Notes under the pieces: generated by a model
What the model was told of the DNA's origin: nothing
Database searches by the model: none
The model's input: the letters and a program-made list of their open reading frames with translations, nothing else
Part shown: piece by piece, positions 29,892 to 39,369 of the stretch
Layout of the letters: each line of letters starts with the position of its first letter
Numbering within the stretch: position 1 is the first letter of the stretch
Position numbers and translations under genes: made by a program
Source of the DNA: Rhizobium sp. CFBP 8762
GTDB taxonomy: Bacteria; Pseudomonadota; Alphaproteobacteria; Rhizobiales; Rhizobiaceae
Direction of reading: 5' to 3'
NCBI RefSeq assembly: GCF_014841565.1
Contig: NZ_JACYUD010000009.1
Coordinates: forward strand, 124,001-188,000
Length of the DNA: 64,000 nt

Positions 29892-32800
29892 CTATACCGG
29901 AATAGCATCAGCGGGATCGGCGGGCTTGTCCTCGCCGGTCTTCGGGTCAACCTCCGCCGGGTGAATGCGGAACCATGCCACGTACAATGCGGGAAGAAAC
30001 AGCAGCGTCAACACCGTACCGACGATGATGCCACCGATCATGGCATAGGCCATCGGTCCCCAAAAGATTTCACGCGCAATCGGGATCAGCGCAAGACTTG
30101 CCGCCGCTGCTGTCAGCAGAATGGGTCGCATACGATGTTCCGTGGCTTCCCGCACCGCATCCCATGCCGGCAGGCCTGCCTTGCGCAAATCCTCGATTTG
30201 CACCACCAGAATCACCGAGTTGCGGATCAGGATTCCGATAAGAGCCAACACGCCGAGAATAGCCACAAAACCGAGCGGCGTTCCGGTCGGCAACAGCGCC
30301 GCCACCACGCCGATCAGGGCCAGCGGTGCCACCGCGAAGACCAGGAACAGACGCGAGAAACTTTGCAACTGCACCATCAAAATGGTGGCCATCAGGAACA
30401 GCATGAGCGGCACCACGGCGGCAATCGGTCCCTCACTCTCGGCACTGGCCTCGACGGCACCGCCGATAGCGACCGAGTAACCATTTGGCAGCGCATCAGC
30501 GAAGGTTTTGACCTCTTGCGTCAGTTGCACGGCGACAGTCGCCGGTTGGGTCGTGTCGATCACACCGGCTTTGACGGTCACGGTTGGCAGGCGCGAGCGA
30601 CGCCAAACCACTGGCTGTTCCATTTCATAGCGGAAGTTTGCCACAGCACCGAGCGGAACGGCGCGGCCGTTGTTGCCCGGCAATTGCAGGGTCCGCAGGG
30701 TTTCAATGGATTCCCGCTCGGCTGCATTGGCGCGCGCCATGACAGGCACAAGGTAGATATCGTCACGCACCTGCGTAATGGTTTCACCGCCAACAATGCC
30801 ATTCAGCGAGGAGGCAATATCCTGCGATGTGATGCCGAGCTGGCGCGCCTTGTCCTGCAGTACATCCACCTTGATCACGCGGGCGGGTTCGTTCCAGTCA
30901 TAGACGACATCACCCAGATGCGGGTTTTTGGCGAGCATTTCGCCGAACTCCAACGCATGTTTGCGCACCGTTGGAATATCAGGACCGCTGATGCGGTACT
31001 GTACGGGACGACCGACCGGCGGGCCAATATCCATCAGCTTGACGAAGGCATCAGTGCCGACCAGTGTCTTTTTCAAGTAAGCCTGAAGGTCGGCCCGCAC
31101 GGCATCGCGCACCTCGAGACTTTTGGTCACGATGATCGTCTGCCCGAACGACGGCGATGGCGGCTGCACGTCAAACGACAGCACGAAACGGGGCGCGCCC
31201 TGACCGATATAGCTCGACCACCGCTCGATATCGCCATTGCCAACGAGTTTTTCCTGCTCAAACTTGGCAATCTGCGCGTTGGTTTCAGCAATCGACGCAT
31301 TCTGCGGCAGCGACCAGTCCACGATGATTTCCGTGCGATCCGACGAGGGAAAGAACTGCTGCTGCACATGGCCCATGCCGAAGACGGACAGAGCAAAGGC
31401 CGCGACGGTCAACGCAATGGTGGTAAACCGCCAGCGCATGCAAATATCCAGCACCCGCGCAAACAGCCGGGCAAAACGACCCTTGCCACCGTGGTGCTGT
31501 TTCATGGTCTTGGGCAGGATGGTTACACCCAGCAGCGGCGCGAAAATCACAGCCACGACCCAGGACACGAGCAGAGACACGGCAATGACCACGAACAGGG
31601 TGAACGTGAACTCGCCTGCGTTGCTGCTGTTCAAACCAATCGGCACGAAACCAACCACCGTCACCAGTGTGCCCGTCAGCATGGGAAATGCCGTGGAGGT
31701 ATACACATGGGTCGCGGCCTTGCGCAGCGAATCGCCCACTTCCAGCCGTGCCACCATCATTTCTACGGCAATCATAGCGTCATCGACCAGCAGACCAAGC
31801 GCGATAATGAGCGCACCCAGCGAAATACGCTGCAAGGAAATGCCGAAATACGACATGAACAGGAAGGTGATGGCGAGCGTCAGCGGAATGGAGAGCGCCA
31901 CAACCAGCCCGGCGCGTACCCCAAGGCTGATGAAACTAACCACAAGAACGATGATCACCGCTTCGAACAAGGCACGGGTGAAGCCCGACACCGCCTCCTC
32001 GACCACCAGCGGCTGGTCCGACACAAGATGCACACCGACACCGACCGGAAGCGCTTCCTCAATCGACTTCATGCGATCTTCAACTGCCGCACCGAACTCC
32101 AGAAGGTTGGCACCCTGCTTCATGCCGATGGCGAGCGCCACGGCGGCTTCGCCATTATAACGGAACAGAGCTGATGGCGGGTCCGTGTAGCCGCGCGTGA
32201 TGGTGGCTACATCGGTCAGGCGGAAGAAACGGTTGTTGACCTGTAGATTGACGGCCCGCAGGCTGTCTTCAGAAGCAAATTGCCCGTTGACGCGAATTGC
32301 TACCCGTTCGCCACCGGCCTGTATAACGCCGGAAGGGGTAATAGCATTCTGCGCCTGCAGCGTGCTCATAACCTGAGACTGGTTGATCCCCAGCGCCGCC
32401 ATCTGGCGTGTGGAGAATTCGAGGTAGATCACCTCGTTCTGCGCACCGATGATGTCAACTTTGCCGACATTCGGCACGGTCAGAATATGCCGGCGGGCAT
32501 CCTCCACATAGTCGCGCAACTGGCGCTGCGTCAGGCCATCGGATGTGAAAGCGTAGATGTTGCCGAATACATCGCCGAAGCGGTCATTGAAGCTCGGTCC
32601 GACGACGCCGGAGGGAAACTCTCCCCGGATATCGCCAATCATGTTGCGGACGTTCAACCAGATGCCCGCGACGTCGCGACCCTTGGTGGTGGGTTTCAGA
32701 TTGACGAAAATCAGCGTCTGTCCCGCCGTCGTCATGCTGCGGGTATAATCCAGCGAATCCAGTTCTTCGAGTTTGCGCTCAATACGCTCCGTCACCTGCC

Positions 32801-32990
32801 GTGTGGTTTCCTCAACCGAAGCACCGGGCCAGGACGCCGAAATCGTCATCGTTTTGATCGTAAAAGACGGGTCTTCCTCGCGTCCCAGGCTGAGATAGGA
32901 GGTGAACCCCAGCAGCGTAAACGCAATCATGAAGTACCAGACGAGCGATGCGTGATCGAGCGCCCAGTCAGAGAGATTGAACTTTTTCAT
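29892..32990 (-). CDS. RND efflux permease, TriC-like
   Basis: Inner-membrane proton-driven pump, 1032 residues with the RND layout: first helix about 15-32, membrane block about 335-500, second half starting near 530. The Asp pair of the proton relay is in GLLVDDAMIAVEM. It resembles the TriC branch, which uses two adaptor proteins. It is coupled to the upstream adaptor by ATGA and ends 3 nt from the convergent DUF2793 gene. Substrate unknown; an outer-membrane channel is not encoded nearby. Confidence 0.92.
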   Translation of the reverse strand: MKKFNLSDWALDHASLVWYFMIAFTLLGFTSYLSLGREEDPSFTIKTMTISASWPGASVEETTRQVTERIERKLEELDSLDYTRSMTTAGQTLIFVNLKPTTKGRDVAGIWLNVRNMIGDIRGEFPSGVVGPSFNDRFGDVFGNIYAFTSDGLTQRQLRDYVEDARRHILTVPNVGKVDIIGAQNEVIYLEFSTRQMAALGINQSQVMSTLQAQNAITPSGVIQAGGERVAIRVNGQFASEDSLRAVNLQVNNRFFRLTDVATITRGYTDPPSALFRYNGEAAVALAIGMKQGANLLEFGAAVEDRMKSIEEALPVGVGVHLVSDQPLVVEEAVSGFTRALFEAVIIVLVVSFISLGVRAGLVVALSIPLTLAITFLFMSYFGISLQRISLGALIIALGLLVDDAMIAVEMMVARLEVGDSLRKAATHVYTSTAFPMLTGTLVTVVGFVPIGLNSSNAGEFTFTLFVVIAVSLLVSWVVAVIFAPLLGVTILPKTMKQHHGGKGRFARLFARVLDICMRWRFTTIALTVAAFALSVFGMGHVQQQFFPSSDRTEIIVDWSLPQNASIAETNAQIAKFEQEKLVGNGDIERWSSYIGQGAPRFVLSFDVQPPSPSFGQTIIVTKSLEVRDAVRADLQAYLKKTLVGTDAFVKLMDIGPPVGRPVQYRISGPDIPTVRKHALEFGEMLAKNPHLGDVVYDWNEPARVIKVDVLQDKARQLGITSQDIASSLNGIVGGETITQVRDDIYLVPVMARANAAERESIETLRTLQLPGNNGRAVPLGAVANFRYEMEQPVVWRRSRLPTVTVKAGVIDTTQPATVAVQLTQEVKTFADALPNGYSVAIGGAVEASAESEGPIAAVVPLMLFLMATILMVQLQSFSRLFLVFAVAPLALIGVVAALLPTGTPLGFVAILGVLALIGILIRNSVILVVQIEDLRKAGLPAWDAVREATEHRMRPILLTAAAASLALIPIAREIFWGPMAYAMIGGIIVGTVLTLLFLPALYVAWFRIHPAEVDPKTGEDKPADPADAIPV

Positions 32991-34075
32991 ATGCTGTCTC
33001 CGCCTGTGATTTTCACAGGCTGCCCGTCTTTCAAACTGTTGGCACCGGCTGTCACCACGCGGCGTCCCGCCGTCAATCCATCACGGATAATGATACCGCC
33101 ATTGACCGTGCTGCCCACCGTAACCGGAACGGCGGAAACGGTGTTGGCTGCCTCATCCACCACCCAGACAAAACTGGCCCGGTCCCGCTCAAAAACTGCC
33201 GTAGGCGGCACGATGATCGCCTCATGCACGGCGGTTTTCAGGGTCGCGGTAATGGTCGTTCCCAGGCGGAACGTATCGGGCGGGTTGTCCAGCGCAATCT
33301 TGATCCGCCGCGTACGAGTGCTCTCATCCGCAGTCGGCGCAATTTCACGAACCTTGCCGTTGACGTGAATAGCGGGGTTGATCTGCAAGGCGACATCAAA
33401 CAGTTCATCGCCACGGAAACCGCCGATCACGTTTGGCACATCCACCACGGCATCCCGCTCATCCGGTCTGGCGACGCTGACGATGGTGGTTCCCGCTGCA
33501 ACAACCTGACCAACCTCTGCGCCCGTTGCGGTGACGACACCGTCGAATTCGGCGCGGATTTGCGTATAGGACAGTTGCTCCTCGACTTTCCTGAGGGAAG
33601 CCTGCGCGCGCGCCAGCGACGCCTGTGCGGCTTCACGGGTCTGCTCCGCACTTTCCACGGTCGCCTGTGCCGTGGTGTTGGACTGCAGCAAGGCCTTCAT
33701 CCGCTCTTCGGCAGCGGTTGCATTGGTCAGCGTGGCTTCGGCGCTGCTGAGATCGGCTCTGGAGGCGCGGATCGCCAGATCAAACGTCGTAGCATCCAGC
33801 GTTGCCAACAACTGACCCTTTTTCACGAGGTCCCCCACATCCACATCTCGTGCCACCAGTCGACCGGCGACCCGGAAGGCCAGATCGGTCTGCACACGCG
33901 CGTTGACGGTTCCGGCGAAACTGTTTCCGGCAAGCGGAACGGGTTTGACCACCTGCGACAGGACAGGACGCACCGGCTCCGGCGCTTCATCCTCTTGCCC
34001 GCTGCAAGACGATACCACCCCTGTCATCACGGCTGCGCAAAGCGACAACACAATCCAGCGATATCCAGCCCTCAT
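32987..34075 (-). CDS. RND efflux adaptor lipoprotein (second)
   Basis: Membrane fusion protein of 362 residues with a lipoprotein signal: a hydrophobic stretch then VVSSC, the lipidation Cys at about residue 24. The lipoyl-hairpin-lipoyl-barrel order is visible (FRVAGRLVARDVDVGDLVKKGQ, an Ala/Gln hairpin, IRAEFDGVVTATGAEVGQVV). Start and stop overlap both neighbours by ATGA, so it is strictly coupled to them. Confidence 0.9.
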   Translation of the reverse strand: MRAGYRWIVLSLCAAVMTGVVSSCSGQEDEAPEPVRPVLSQVVKPVPLAGNSFAGTVNARVQTDLAFRVAGRLVARDVDVGDLVKKGQLLATLDATTFDLAIRASRADLSSAEATLTNATAAEERMKALLQSNTTAQATVESAEQTREAAQASLARAQASLRKVEEQLSYTQIRAEFDGVVTATGAEVGQVVAAGTTIVSVARPDERDAVVDVPNVIGGFRGDELFDVALQINPAIHVNGKVREIAPTADESTRTRRIKIALDNPPDTFRLGTTITATLKTAVHEAIIVPPTAVFERDRASFVWVVDEAANTVSAVPVTVGSTVNGGIIIRDGLTAGRRVVTAGANSLKDGQPVKITGGDSI

Positions 34076-35181
34076 GACTTGTCACCTTCATATGCTGGAT
34101 CCGGTTCCGCGACGCTCACGACCTGATTGGGACGCAGAAACTTTGTGCCGTCCGTCACCACGGTCTCGCCGCCAGCCAATCCACCGCTGATGAGCACGCT
34201 GCCGGTTTCATAGGACGCTATCGTTACGGATTTCAGCGAGACCGCTTTGGACTGAGGATCGACCACCCAAACGGCAGGCGTTCCGTCGTTGGCCGAAAGG
34301 GCTGTCCACGGCAACACGATCACCCGGCGCGGCATGAAATAGGCGGTGCCGGACACCGAAGAGCCGAGCGTCATGGCCTCCGGCGTCGGGCGTATCGCCA
34401 CCTTCACCCGCACGGTGCCACTGGCCGTGTCCATGGTTGGTGAAATCTCGCTGACGGTGCCCTGCGCAGTGACCGCAGGGTCAGCCAGCAATGCTATCGT
34501 CACGGGCTTATCGAGATATTTTTCGAAGAACAAGGATTCGTAGAGATCGAAGACCGCGTCCCGCTCACCATCGAGTGCGACGGTAAACATGGTCTGGCCC
34601 GCCTGCGCCACCTGCCCGACTTCGGCGGTGCGCGCGGTCACAACGCCATCGGCATCAGCCACAAGATCCGTATAGGACAAGGATGCCTCAGCCGTGGACA
34701 GTTGCGCAATCGCGGCGTTCAGCGAGCCTTCAGCCGTGCGCAGTGCCGTATCGGCCTGATCGAAGTCGCGCCTTGTGGTAAAACCTCGGCCCAGAAGCGT
34801 TTTCTGGCGATCCAGCGCCGATTGCAACTGGCGAACCTGTGCTTGCGCCGACCGTACAGTTGCTCGCGAAGCTTCGACGTCGGCTTCCTGTTCCTGCCTG
34901 TCAAGACGGGCAAGGCGCTGCCCGGCCTTTACGCGGCTGCCAACATCCACCAGCCGCTCGGTGATACGTCCGCCAACCCGAAACGCAAGATTGGTTTGTG
35001 TGTGAGCGACGATCTCACCGGTCAGCGTCACCGTCTGGTCGCGCTCCACAAAGCGTGCGATCTCCGTTTTGACCAATGTTTCCGGCTTGGCGGCCGGCGT
35101 CTCCGGCTTGCAGGCAACCAGTAAGGCACCTGCCAGCCCAACAATCAGCCATCGCCCGCTCATAAGTCCATTAATCTTCAT
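34072..35181 (-). CDS. RND efflux adaptor lipoprotein (first)
   Basis: 369-residue membrane fusion protein, first gene of the operon. The ATG at 35181 (MKINGLMSGRWLIVG) follows GGAAGC and leads into the lipobox LLVAC; a frame to 35226 only adds a non-signal extension. It has the same domain order as the next gene (FRVGGRITERLVDVGSRVKAGQ; DLVADADGVVTARTAEVGQV) but clearly different sequence, so the two adaptors are not a recent duplication. Two adaptors with one pump is the TriABC pattern. Confidence 0.9.
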   Translation of the reverse strand: MKINGLMSGRWLIVGLAGALLVACKPETPAAKPETLVKTEIARFVERDQTVTLTGEIVAHTQTNLAFRVGGRITERLVDVGSRVKAGQRLARLDRQEQEADVEASRATVRSAQAQVRQLQSALDRQKTLLGRGFTTRRDFDQADTALRTAEGSLNAAIAQLSTAEASLSYTDLVADADGVVTARTAEVGQVAQAGQTMFTVALDGERDAVFDLYESLFFEKYLDKPVTIALLADPAVTAQGTVSEISPTMDTASGTVRVKVAIRPTPEAMTLGSSVSGTAYFMPRRVIVLPWTALSANDGTPAVWVVDPQSKAVSLKSVTIASYETGSVLISGGLAGGETVVTDGTKFLRPNQVVSVAEPDPAYEGDKS

Positions 35182-35402
35182 AGATGCTTCCAGCAAGACA
35201 AGGCACCATTTAATATGGTTCCTCATTATATCGGGTGAGCCGATTTAACAAGTGGCTAAAGCTGTATTCTCTGATGGCGAAAAAAGCCATAGCGCATACT
35301 GACCGTGCGGCGGCGCAATCCATTTATCGCAGACATTCCTAAGATACGATAAACGGTAAGCGCAACCGCTTTCACATCTGGACTACGCGTCAAAACAGTA
35401 AG

Positions 35403-37964
35403 TTATAACTGCCCCGTCGCGGTTGTAAGCAAGCGGCTGATCGACTGCTTGTCGAACGGTTTGGCGATACGGGGCACACTTGCCAGCGTCCCCGGAAATG
35501 CCGCCGACTCGCCGTAGCCGCTGGCAAAACCAAACGGAATGCCGCGTGCCTGCAAATCCTGCGCAAATGCAAAGCTCGTTTCCGTACCCAGACTGACATC
35601 CAGAAGGGCGAAATCCACGCGGTGACCATCAAGACCGATAGAGTCGACAAAGGAGCGCGCCTCCTTGACGGAAGAAGCCATCAGCACTTCGTCCACATCC
35701 AGCGCCAGCAAAATGTCTTCTGCCTCCATCGCGATGATGAAATTGTCCTCCAGCACCAGAACGCGGCGGATAGACGAAGGAATGGACATGGTGTTCACGT
35801 GTATCAGCGCCTGTTCTCGGGCGTTAAGCCCCAATATCTCGGTTGCGTAGATCGCCGGAATTCTGAAATGCGCCACCAGACCGGTCGGCGCGTAGGTAAT
35901 CTTGGCCTCGCCCTGCAAATCAAAGGGGATTGAGCGTTCAATAATCGTTGAGCCAAAACCGCGACGATTGGGCGCGTGCACGACCGGCCCGCCGCTCTCC
36001 TCCCAGCAAAACAGCATGTCATCCATCTCGTTGCGAGACAGTGTCACCGTTACCCTGCCCTGTGGTACGGACAAAGCGCCGTATTTGGCGGAATTCGTAA
36101 CCAGTTCGTGGATCACCAGCGCCACGGTGGAAAAGGCCGCCGGTTCCAGCAGATGGTCGGGGCCCCTGACCGTTACGCGGCTGATAATGCCGCCCATATA
36201 GCTTTCGGCTTCGGTTTCCAGAATTCCTGAAAACGGTGCTGCCGACCAATTGACCTGAGTAATCTGGTCGTGCGCACGGGCCAGTGACTGAATGCGACTG
36301 TCCAGAACCTGTACATAATCGGCTGTCGACATCTGTTGTGACTGGGGTTGCGACTGGCCCTGCGAAATCAGCCCCCGCACCAGTCCCAGAATATTGCGAA
36401 CCCGATGATTGAGTTCGGCAATCAGGATTTCCTGCTTTTCCTGCGCGCTCTTGCGCTCTTTCACCGCCTGGTCCGTCAACCGCAACACGGTTTCGAGGAT
36501 GGTGATGCGCAACTGAGCAGCTGCGCGGATATCGAGCGCTGTCCACGGGCTGGACTGACCCTCGACCACCTCGCGCCAAGCTTCGAAGCTTTTGCGCGGG
36601 GAAACGCGCACACCCGCCGTCGATGAGACCGGCTTGTCCGGGTTTCCTGCCCACAACACGGTGCGGGCAAGTTCCCGACGGAAAATCAGGATGAAGTCAC
36701 GGGGAGATTTTGAAATCGGTAGCGCCAGCACGCCTGCGGCCAGACCGGCGAAAGCACGACCCGGTTCGTACACCGAGCCGATGTCGGACGTGGCGTAGAT
36801 CTGATTGGCCGCCGTGCGATTGAGAAACCGCACGAGATCATCGATATGCGCCTCGCCGGGCGTAATCCCCACAGTCGCGGATTTTCCGTCAAAGTAAACG
36901 GCAACGCCATCGCCCTTGAAGACAGACATGAATTCGCTGCTGATTTCCAGCATGGCGTCAATGGTCGACTCCGCTGCGGCAACGACATTGGGCATGCTGG
37001 ATGCCAGATCCTGCACGGTCCGGTCGTGCTCCTGCTCTTCCTCCCGCTGCTGGCTATCGAGGATCAACGAGAACATCTGTCCGAACAGTTCCGCCGCCCC
37101 CCGCTTGGACTGGTTCAGTGTCAACGGATGGGTGTGATGACAGGCAATGAGTCCCCACAGCTTTCCCCGCACGATGATGGACACCGACATGGAGGCGCTG
37201 ACGCCCATATTCTTCAAATATTCGATATGGATGGGAGACACAGCCCGAAGCGCCGATTGCGACAGGTCCAGCGGCTGTCCATCCGGATTTTTTTCAGGAT
37301 AAAGCCGCACGCAGGGGTCGTTGACATCGGCAATCAACCGGATGCTCTGGCGCAAATACAAAGCCCGCGCCTGCTTCGGAATATCGCTGGCGGGGTAACG
37401 CAGGTGCAGATAGGGCGTTAAGCTCGACGTCTTTGCCTCGGCAATCACTTCGCCGCTATCGTCCTGCATGAATTGATAGATCATCACCCGGTCAAACCCG
37501 GTAATGGCGCGCATGTAGCGCGCCGCGTCCGAACACAGTCGGCTCAAGCCCTTGGTGGACGACAGGCGGTTGATCGCAGAGCGTACAGCGGACTGGATAT
37601 CGTCCGTTTCCACCTGTTTGGCAGCGGCCTCGAACTCCAGAACGACATTGCTGGTGGAAATATGCAGCGACACATCGCAGGCTGGCGCGTTTTCGGTTAC
37701 GTGAATGCCACGCAAGCGCTCCACCCCATCCCGACCACGCAGGTTTTGCAGCCGGTTGCGAATGGTGTGAATAACATCGGACTGGATGAAATTGGTCAAT
37801 GGATGACCGACGATATCCTCTGCCGAGAAGCCGATGAGCCGGTCCACATTGGTGGATGCGTAAGAGACAATCCAGTCCTGAGAAACGGCAATCAGAACGC
37901 CAAAGGTTTGCAAACGGCCGGGAATATGAATCGGCTCACGATCGCAAGTGCTCAAATCGGTCAC
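35403..37964 (-). CDS. Bacteriophytochrome hybrid HWE histidine kinase with C-terminal receiver (Agp2-like)
   Basis: 853-residue light sensor. PAS domain about 10-110 with the biliverdin-binding Cys7 in CDREPIHIPG; GAF about 140-305 with PASDIP (Asp194), His246 in SPIH and ACHH at 275-277; PHY about 320-495 with the tongue motif PRKSF (456-460). An HWE-family kinase follows with phosphoacceptor His520 in ELNHRVRN, then a receiver (735-853) with Asp789 and Lys835. This layout matches Agrobacterium Agp2/AtBphP2, a bathy phytochrome. All key chromophore residues are present. No heme oxygenase gene is adjacent, so biliverdin must come from elsewhere. The partner regulator is not evident. Confidence 0.93.
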   Translation of the reverse strand: MTDLSTCDREPIHIPGRLQTFGVLIAVSQDWIVSYASTNVDRLIGFSAEDIVGHPLTNFIQSDVIHTIRNRLQNLRGRDGVERLRGIHVTENAPACDVSLHISTSNVVLEFEAAAKQVETDDIQSAVRSAINRLSSTKGLSRLCSDAARYMRAITGFDRVMIYQFMQDDSGEVIAEAKTSSLTPYLHLRYPASDIPKQARALYLRQSIRLIADVNDPCVRLYPEKNPDGQPLDLSQSALRAVSPIHIEYLKNMGVSASMSVSIIVRGKLWGLIACHHTHPLTLNQSKRGAAELFGQMFSLILDSQQREEEQEHDRTVQDLASSMPNVVAAAESTIDAMLEISSEFMSVFKGDGVAVYFDGKSATVGITPGEAHIDDLVRFLNRTAANQIYATSDIGSVYEPGRAFAGLAAGVLALPISKSPRDFILIFRRELARTVLWAGNPDKPVSSTAGVRVSPRKSFEAWREVVEGQSSPWTALDIRAAAQLRITILETVLRLTDQAVKERKSAQEKQEILIAELNHRVRNILGLVRGLISQGQSQPQSQQMSTADYVQVLDSRIQSLARAHDQITQVNWSAAPFSGILETEAESYMGGIISRVTVRGPDHLLEPAAFSTVALVIHELVTNSAKYGALSVPQGRVTVTLSRNEMDDMLFCWEESGGPVVHAPNRRGFGSTIIERSIPFDLQGEAKITYAPTGLVAHFRIPAIYATEILGLNAREQALIHVNTMSIPSSIRRVLVLEDNFIIAMEAEDILLALDVDEVLMASSVKEARSFVDSIGLDGHRVDFALLDVSLGTETSFAFAQDLQARGIPFGFASGYGESAAFPGTLASVPRIAKPFDKQSISRLLTTATGQL

Positions 37965-37992
37965 AGGCAGAACAGTCCTCTCAGTTCATTTC

Positions 37993-38011
37993 GCGTGAAC
38001 ACGGTTCACGC
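37993..38011. promoter_or_regulatory. Perfect inverted repeat upstream of the bacteriophytochrome gene
   Basis: GCGTGAA-CACGG-TTCACGC, 7-bp arms, 29-47 nt upstream of the ATG at 37964. It could be an operator for a dimeric regulator or a hairpin in the leader. No known binding consensus recognised. Confidence 0.45.
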
Positions 38012-38244
38012 CAGATACTTTAAATAGGGCTGCAGAGGATCATCGATAATCGGCGCGATCAAACCTTGCAGAGAACTCAAAATGGTATGCATGAAAACGA
38101 ATCGTTCGACACGGCCTTTTACCCTCCGCGTCCGCTGGCTTCATTTAAATAAGACATAGCCAGCTTGAAATATGGTTTTCACATTACTGTAGTACGATAA
38201 GCTGACGCGAACTTAGTGCGTCATTTGATTTCCGAAAGAGGGAC

Positions 38245-38355
38245 ATGAATATTTTTGATGGCTCGCTTGTTGATCTCGTCAAAGAAACCGAAATCGCTTA
38301 TACAAAGAGAGAGTTTTGGTTTGGGAGGACCGACGATGGCAATCACCGACATTGA
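38245..38355 (+). CDS. Possible small protein, 36 residues
   Basis: Reading frame MNIFDGSLVDLVKETEIAYT... of 36 codons with AAGAGGG 4 nt before the ATG. It overlaps the start of the next small gene by 20 nt. Composition is plausible and soluble, but the size allows chance. It may be a leader peptide coupled to the following frame. Confidence 0.3.
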   Translation: MNIFDGSLVDLVKETEIAYTKREFWFGRTDDGNHRH

Positions 38356-38482
38356 GAGAATGGAACATGCTGCCCGCGTGGTCTTCGGCTTCGATGATAA
38401 CGTGGAAATCGCACCGCTCGGCTTCTGGCAAATGTGTCAGCACGTCATCGCCGAGTGGCTGGGGCGGCTTGGTCTGCGGTAG
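38336..38482 (+). CDS. Small hypothetical protein, 48 residues
   Basis: Frame MAITDIERMEHAARVVFGFDD ending in EWLGRLGLR, with GGGAGG 7 nt before the ATG at 38336. The N-terminal part is acidic and helical. A longer frame starting at a TTG at 38255 exists but lacks such a site. It converges on the Crp/Fnr gene, with 11 nt between stops. Function unknown. Confidence 0.5.
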   Translation: MAITDIERMEHAARVVFGFDDNVEIAPLGFWQMCQHVIAEWLGRLGLR

Positions 38483-38493
38483 GTACACCGGGC

Positions 38494-39249
38494 TTAAATG
38501 AACGGCCTCTTGCCTTCGCCGACACCTTTCCATCCAGCAATATCCTCAAGCCCTCGCTGATCCAGGATTTCGCAGGATCGCTCTGCCCAGCGGATCATGC
38601 CTTTGTCAGAGAGCTTGCGCAAAGTCTTGTTGGTGTGGACAATGGACAGGCCGAGCGTATCGGCCAGATGCTGCTGCGTGATGGGAATAACGCAGCGGCC
38701 TGACCGAAACAGGTCCAGCACGCTGGCACGCTGCGCCAGCATCGCCAACAGATAGGCTGCTCTTTCCAATGCCGAGCGGCGGCCAATGCTCAGCAGGTTT
38801 TCGTCCAGCATCCGCTCCTCGCGCGCGGCAATCCAGGTAAGATCGAAAGCAAGATCGGGGTAGCCACGATAGAGTGTCGAGAGCTCTTTCTTCTCGAACA
38901 CGCAGAGTGTGACCGGAGACAGGGCCTCGATGGAATGCTGCATCTCGCCCGTCAAGCTGCCCTGCAAGCCAATGAGATCGCCGGGCATAACGTAGTTGAG
39001 AATCTGACGGCGTCCGTCCTCCAGCATTTTATAGCGAAACCCCCAACCGGCCAGAACCGTGAACAGGTGCGCGCTCTGCGCCCCCTCCATCAGAATAATC
39101 TGCCCGGCCTCGACCGACACTTCGCTTTTCTTGAAATGCGAGACGAACTCAAGCTCATCCGGGGTAAATTCGCGGAAATGCGGCAGAGGCCGCAAAGGAC
39201 AGAGCTCGCAGGGCGTCTTGCGGATGACTTTCAGATTGACTAGGGACAT
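38494..39249 (-). CDS. Crp/Fnr-family transcriptional regulator with N-terminal CxxC
   Basis: 251 residues: sensor domain about 30-150 and Crp-type helix-turn-helix about 175-230 (ITQQHLADTLGLSIVHTNKTLRKLSDKG). The N-terminus has CELCPLRPLPHF, giving only two of the cysteines that Fnr uses for its 4Fe-4S cluster, and no clear others at the right spacing. It therefore belongs to the CxxCPLR group common in rhizobia, not to classic FnrN. Target genes unknown; the nearby oxidase and esterase genes are candidates by proximity only. Confidence 0.87.
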   Translation of the reverse strand: MSLVNLKVIRKTPCELCPLRPLPHFREFTPDELEFVSHFKKSEVSVEAGQIILMEGAQSAHLFTVLAGWGFRYKMLEDGRRQILNYVMPGDLIGLQGSLTGEMQHSIEALSPVTLCVFEKKELSTLYRGYPDLAFDLTWIAAREERMLDENLLSIGRRSALERAAYLLAMLAQRASVLDLFRSGRCVIPITQQHLADTLGLSIVHTNKTLRKLSDKGMIRWAERSCEILDQRGLEDIAGWKGVGEGKRPFI

Positions 39250-39369
39250 TCATCTCTCGTGGTGGCGTACGCCGTCCAAACCAATGCGGAAATTATAGGC
39301 ATCCGTTACCCTCAAATGGAACGGATTGTAAACAGAGTCTTTACGTGGCTTCTGTAGCCGGAGGTAAAC

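Noticed and set aside
29961-32174. Open frame of 737 codons on the plus strand
   Set aside because: Lies wholly opposite the TriC-like pump gene; His/Gln/Arg-rich composition typical of antisense shadows in GC-rich coding DNA.
38494-39249. Fnr with 4Fe-4S cluster
   Set aside because: Only a CxxC pair is present at the N-terminus; the further cysteines of Fnr are missing.
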